Origin: Pseudomonas bohemica
Lineage (GTDB): Bacteria > Pseudomonadota > Gammaproteobacteria > Pseudomonadales > Pseudomonadaceae
DNA: 64,000 nt
Reading direction: 5' to 3'
NCBI RefSeq assembly: GCF_002934685.1
Contig: NZ_NKHL01000116.1
Span: 62,001-126,000 of the forward strand
A model generated the notes under the pieces. The model had not been told where the DNA came from. It saw only the letters and a list, made by a program, of their open reading frames with translations, and did no database searches. Shown in pieces: positions 60,323 through 64,000 of the stretch (position 1 is the first letter of the stretch; every line of letters starts with the position of its first letter). The position numbers and the translations under genes are program-made.

Positions 60323-62212
60323 TCAGATACGGAAACTGCCGACCAGCTGCTTGAGACGCGCCGATTGTTGTTCGAGGTCCTTGCAAGCGCGCAAGGTCGC
60401 CTGCAGATTCTCTACGCCTTCCTGATTCAAGGTGTTGATTTCGGTGATGTCGACGTTGATAGCCTCGACCACGGCGGTCTGCTCCTCGGTCGCCGTCGCC
60501 ACCGACTGATTCATGCCGTCGATCTCACCGATGCGCAGGGTCACGCTTTCTAGGCTGGCCCCAGCCTGGTTGGCGATGCTTACGCTCTCGACGCTTTCAC
60601 GCTGGCTTTCGTTCATGATCGCCACGGCCTCGCGCGCTCCGAGTTGCAGCTCCTCGATCATGGCCTGGACCTGGCTGGCCGATTCCTGGGTGCGGTGGGC
60701 CAGATTGCGCACTTCGTCTGCCACCACGGCGAAGCCACGGCCTGCCTCACCAGCGCGAGCGGCCTCGATCGCGGCGTTCAGTGCCAGCAGGTTGGTCTGC
60801 TGGGAAATGCCGGTGATGACCTCGAGAATCTGCCCGATGTTGGCGGTCTTGGTATTCAGCGCTTCGATCTGACCGCTGGCGCCACTGATCCGTGTAGACA
60901 AGCGGTTCATGGCCGCGATGTTGCGGTCGACAACTCCCTGACCCTCGGAGGCCAGGGTGCGCGCATCCCCCGAATGACCGGAGGCGCGCGCAGCGTTCTG
61001 CGCGATTTCCTGCGCAGCTGCGCCCAGCTCGTTGATCGCCGCCGCCACGCTGTTGGTGCGATTGGCCTGTTGATCCGAGTTGAGCATCGATGAGTTGGAT
61101 GCGCTGACGACCCTCAAGGCCACTTCGTTCAGTTGCACGGTCGAGCAAGCAACTTCACGCATCGAGTCCTGAATCCGCTCGACGAACAGGTTGAAGCCTT
61201 CGCCGAGATAGCCGAATTCGTCTCGGCTCTGAACTGCCAGACGCTTGGTGAGATCGCCATCTCCGGCGGCAATGTCGTGCATCGCCCGCCCCATCAGGTT
61301 CAGCGGACGCAGCAACACGCTCAGCAGCAAACCCAGCAACGCGATGATCAGTACCACCGCCACCACTGTGGCCACCACTGCGGAGGTGCGAAATTCACTG
61401 AGTCCGGCGTAGGCCTCAGCCTTGTCCACGGCGACGCCCACATACCAGTCCACCGACGGCAGGCCGTCGACATGGGCGAAGGTCAGGATTTGCGTGCGAC
61501 CGCCAAGGCTGCTTTGGCTGATGTCTCTGGACAGCTTCGGCGTAGCCACGGGATAGACCTCGGCGAGGGTTTTCATCACCCGCGAGGTATCGGGGTCGAC
61601 GAGGATTCGGCCCTGGGCATCGACCAGAAACGCGTAACCGCTGCCGTGAACCCGCATCGAGCTGATCATCTTGACTAACGCCGCCAGGCTCAAGTCGCCG
61701 CCGGCCACGCCAGACACGCCCGAGGCACCCTTGACCGGCGAAGCAATGGTAACGATCAGGTCCTTGGTCAACACGTCGAGATAGGGTTCGGTCAGCGTGG
61801 TTTTGCCCGCACCGATGGCGTCGGTGTACCACGGACGGGTTCTCGGGTCGTAGCCGGCGGGCATCTCATCCGGAGGCTGGGTGATGAACGAGCCGTCGGC
61901 TTTGCCGAGGTAAATGCTGACGAATGTCGAAAGCAGGGTGCGTTGGCTCAGGGCCAGATTCTGCATCTCAAGGCTCGGCGTGGAGTTGGCGCTTTCAGCC
62001 AGGTTTTCCACCAGCAGAATCCGACCGGAAAGCCAGTTTTGAATGTTGCCGGCGGTGCTTTCGCCGATCTGGTTGAGGCTGTCCTTGAGTTGTCCGCCAA
62101 TGGCGTTTCGCTGGAGGTAGTCGTTGTATAGCGTGAACAGCGAAAACGCTGCAATGACAACGAGTGAGGCAGCCAACAGAATCTTGTGGCTGAATTTCAA
62201 TGATTGGGTCAT
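60323..62212 (-). CDS. Methyl-accepting chemotaxis protein, PctA-like amino acid receptor
   Basis: A 629-residue chemoreceptor, the same length as PctA of P. aeruginosa as I recall. One helix (about 9-29), a periplasmic dCache domain, a second helix (about 278-300), HAMP, and the signalling tip (AEAGRGFAVVADEVRNLAHR) follow in order. The dCache domain carries the amino-acid-binding set Tyr121, Arg126, Trp128, Tyr129, Tyr144, Asp146, Asp173, matching PctA-type receptors position for position. It likely senses L-amino acids and drives chemotaxis. Nearby amino-acid enzymes fit. Confidence 0.88.
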   Translation of the reverse strand: MTQSLKFSHKILLAASLVVIAAFSLFTLYNDYLQRNAIGGQLKDSLNQIGESTAGNIQNWLSGRILLVENLAESANSTPSLEMQNLALSQRTLLSTFVSIYLGKADGSFITQPPDEMPAGYDPRTRPWYTDAIGAGKTTLTEPYLDVLTKDLIVTIASPVKGASGVSGVAGGDLSLAALVKMISSMRVHGSGYAFLVDAQGRILVDPDTSRVMKTLAEVYPVATPKLSRDISQSSLGGRTQILTFAHVDGLPSVDWYVGVAVDKAEAYAGLSEFRTSAVVATVVAVVLIIALLGLLLSVLLRPLNLMGRAMHDIAAGDGDLTKRLAVQSRDEFGYLGEGFNLFVERIQDSMREVACSTVQLNEVALRVVSASNSSMLNSDQQANRTNSVAAAINELGAAAQEIAQNAARASGHSGDARTLASEGQGVVDRNIAAMNRLSTRISGASGQIEALNTKTANIGQILEVITGISQQTNLLALNAAIEAARAGEAGRGFAVVADEVRNLAHRTQESASQVQAMIEELQLGAREAVAIMNESQRESVESVSIANQAGASLESVTLRIGEIDGMNQSVATATEEQTAVVEAINVDITEINTLNQEGVENLQATLRACKDLEQQSARLKQLVGSFRI

Positions 62213-62545
62213 GCCGGGGCAATCCGTAGAGCAGTGTCGAAGGGTACGATCTATGACGCATCGATGGGAAACGTATCGGCAGGCTTCAGCCGAGGGACAA
62301 GGTTAAATTGTGATAAACGCCGGTCGGCGTCTGATTTCCGATGGTCGGTCGGCAGAAAAGGCGGCCCGCAGATGCGGCGACCCAATGTACAAGGGGCTTG
62401 GCGATCAGCTCAGACTGAGCAGCGAACGTTTACTGAGCTCTATCCCAAAATATGGGATTCGCCATCACATATTGAGGTGATATTCGAACTGGTCTATGGT
62501 GGTTCGGCACTCTGGTCCGTCTCATAACAAAACAAGAGAGTCCAT
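62213..62545. promoter_or_regulatory. Intergenic control region with 17-base palindrome
   Basis: ATCCCA-AAATA-TGGGAT at 62442-62458 is a perfect inverted repeat 88 bases before the carrier start. ATCAC-N8-GTGAT follows at 62464-62481. No regulator gene is next to the carrier, so the cognate factor lies elsewhere. The left part holds the chemoreceptor promoter. No gene is evident. Confidence 0.55.
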
Positions 62546-63889
62546 ATGCCACAGTCATTCGCCGATCCGGGCTTGCATGCGAGCACCATGAAACGGCTCA
62601 ACATCAAGTTGATTCCGTTCCTGATGCTGCTGTACATGGTCGCCTACATAGACAAGTCGAATATCTCGGTCGCCGCGCTGCAAATGAACGCCGAGTTGGG
62701 CCTTACCGCGCAGATGTACGGCATCGGTGTCGGTCTGTTCTTCCTGACCTACATTCTTCTCGAAGTTCCCAGCAGCGTGATTCTCACGCGGGTCGGCGCG
62801 CGCCGCTGGATAGCACGCATCATGATCACCTGGGGCATCGTCGCCGCAGGCATGAGCCTGGTGCAGAGCGCCAATCAGCTGTACGGCATGCGCCTGCTGC
62901 TCGGGGCGGCCGAGGCCGGTTTCACGCCCGGCATCATTTATTACCTTTCCCAGTGGTACCCGCGCAGTGACCGGGCCAGGGCCATGTCGTTCTTCTATAT
63001 TGGCGCGGCGCTGGCCTCGGTGATTGGGCTGCCGATGTCCGGAGCTTTCCTGCATCTGGATGGCTACTTTGGTGTCAGCGGCTGGCGCTGGCTGTTTCTG
63101 CTGGAAGGGATTCCAGCGGCGGTGCTGGGCATCATCGTGCTGCGCTACCTGCCGGACTCACCGGCTCAAACCCACTGGCTTGAGCCAGATCAGAAAGCCT
63201 GGCTGAGTCGCACCATCGCCGCCGAACAGGCCAAGACCCCGGTTTCCCACCACGCGGGGTGGCAGACGGCATTTCGCAGTCGCCAGGTCTGGCTGCTGAG
63301 CCTGTTCTGGCTGTTGCAGGCGTTCGGGACCATCGGCATCACCCTGTTTCTGCCCTTGATCGTGAAGTCCGTTTCAGGACAGGCATCGTTCACGGTCAGC
63401 GTGCTATCGGCGCTGCCGTTTCTGTTCGCGTGCGTGTTCATGTACTTCAACGGCACGCATTCGGATCGCAGCGGCGAGCGAGGCTGGCATCTGGGCCTGC
63501 CATTGATGGTCGCCGGCGGGCTGCTGGCTGCAGCGGTCGCTACCAGTAACTCCTGGCTCGCTTACGTGTTTCTGGTGTTGGCGGTAGGGCTGAACTGGGC
63601 CGCCACGCCGGTGTTCTGGGCCACGACCACTGAATACCTGTCAGGCGCCGCGGCCGCAGCCTCGATCGCGCTGATCAACTCCATCGCCAATATTGCAGGC
63701 CTGGGCCTTCCGCCGGTGATGGGCTGGATAAAGGACGCCACGCACAATTACGACTATGCGCTGCTGCTGGTGGCCGTGGCGCTGATCGCGGGCGGACTGC
63801 TGGGGCTTTACGTGGCCCGCGCACCGCGTTCAGCGCCGCCGCTCGCGGCCACCCCTCCCCAAGAGCTGCAGCAAGCCAAGACACCGTGA
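62546..63889 (+). CDS. MFS transporter, ACS family (phthalate/tartrate/nicotinate-like)
   Basis: A 447-residue carrier. VAYIDKSNISVAALQMNAEL ends helix 1, LLGAAEAGFTPGIIYYLSQW is in helix 4, and FLLEGIPAAVLGIIVLRYLP is in helix 6, all typical of tartrate or phthalate-type anion:cation symporters. AAGAGAG lies about seven bases before the ATG. It is alone at the right end of the window with no catabolic partner visible, so substrate is unknown. Confidence 0.83.
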   Translation: MPQSFADPGLHASTMKRLNIKLIPFLMLLYMVAYIDKSNISVAALQMNAELGLTAQMYGIGVGLFFLTYILLEVPSSVILTRVGARRWIARIMITWGIVAAGMSLVQSANQLYGMRLLLGAAEAGFTPGIIYYLSQWYPRSDRARAMSFFYIGAALASVIGLPMSGAFLHLDGYFGVSGWRWLFLLEGIPAAVLGIIVLRYLPDSPAQTHWLEPDQKAWLSRTIAAEQAKTPVSHHAGWQTAFRSRQVWLLSLFWLLQAFGTIGITLFLPLIVKSVSGQASFTVSVLSALPFLFACVFMYFNGTHSDRSGERGWHLGLPLMVAGGLLAAAVATSNSWLAYVFLVLAVGLNWAATPVFWATTTEYLSGAAAAASIALINSIANIAGLGLPPVMGWIKDATHNYDYALLLVAVALIAGGLLGLYVARAPRSAPPLAATPPQELQQAKTP

Positions 63890-63968
63890 CAGCGCCCGCT
63901 TTCACGCGTTGTTGCGGGTGACAGGTCGGGTTTTCCGAGGACACCTCCGCATTGGGGGTACGACCTCT

Positions 63969-63996
63969 TCGCGATGAATTCGCGCCCACGGTGGGT
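63969..63996. repeat. REP half element at the right window edge
   Basis: TTCGCGATGAATTCGCGCCC matches one arm of the REP type seen at 23630-23716. Its partner arm is not visible in the window and may be lost or beyond the edge. Confidence 0.5.
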
Positions 63997-64000
63997 TTGT

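Overview
The window reads as chromosomal DNA of a Pseudomonas, most likely of the P. fluorescens group. The basis is GC-rich coding with Pseudomonas-like codon use, many REP inverted pairs built on a GTGGGAGCGARYTYGCTCGC-like core, a PctA-type amino-acid chemoreceptor, and an HrpR/HrpS pair with an HrpL-type promoter. It is an accessory, catabolism-heavy region. About 57 genes are called, with nine local transcription factors and eight major-facilitator carriers. No rRNA, tRNA, phage, transposase or CRISPR array was seen.

Layout. 1-1777: the end of a sugar-isomerase-like gene, a DUF1989 protein and a small Cys-containing hypothetical. 2061-7931: a hexuronate/hexonate module (zinc dehydrogenase, UxuB-type reductase, FadR-type regulator, UxuA, ACS carrier) whose promoter regions share four copies of TTGGYMAGGCCAA. 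7969-11668: LysR regulator, carrier and glucarate-dehydratase-like enzyme. 11840-12514: an exported protein with seven 13-residue repeats. 12799-17220: DoxX protein, monooxygenase-domain membrane protein, tiny Tat leader, YtcJ-type amidohydrolase, YcaC hydrolase and SRPBCC protein. 17608-22543: GntR regulator, amino-acid ABC importer and gamma-glutamyltransferase.

22867-36049 is a large catabolic cluster whose substrate I do not recognise. It holds an FCD-type GntR regulator, NIPSNAP protein, three different 3-hydroxyisobutyrate-dehydrogenase-family enzymes, aldehyde dehydrogenase, one single and one tandem carboxymuconolactone-decarboxylase-family protein, two carriers, cupin, metallo-beta-lactamase-fold hydrolase, SDR and MmgE/PrpD protein. 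Three copies of an ATTGTATGACARTC-like motif sit at its control regions. One carrier has an in-frame TGA seven codons after its best start.

36070-40275 looks like a remnant or minimal piece of a Hrp type III secretion island: a consensus hrp box, an HrpH-like lytic transglycosylase, about 1.1 kb of AT-rich non-coding DNA, then hrpR and hrpS. No secretion, pilus or effector gene is in the window. 40831-44736 holds a reverse-transsulfuration pair and a lone ABC binding protein. 44984-50355 encodes OprB and a three-subunit membrane GMC/cytochrome c dehydrogenase of the gluconate-2-dehydrogenase type. 50514-58343 holds two LacI regulators, an enolase-superfamily dehydratase, carrier, Tat-exported royal-jelly-family protein and Tat-exported amidohydrolase. 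58372-63889 holds an AraC regulator, threonine-dehydratase-like enzyme, PctA-like chemoreceptor and another ACS carrier.

Functionally the region scavenges sugar acids, gamma-glutamyl compounds, amino acids and unidentified carbonyl or lactone compounds, as expected of a soil or rhizosphere bacterium. All function calls come from reading motifs and recalled families; no database search was run.
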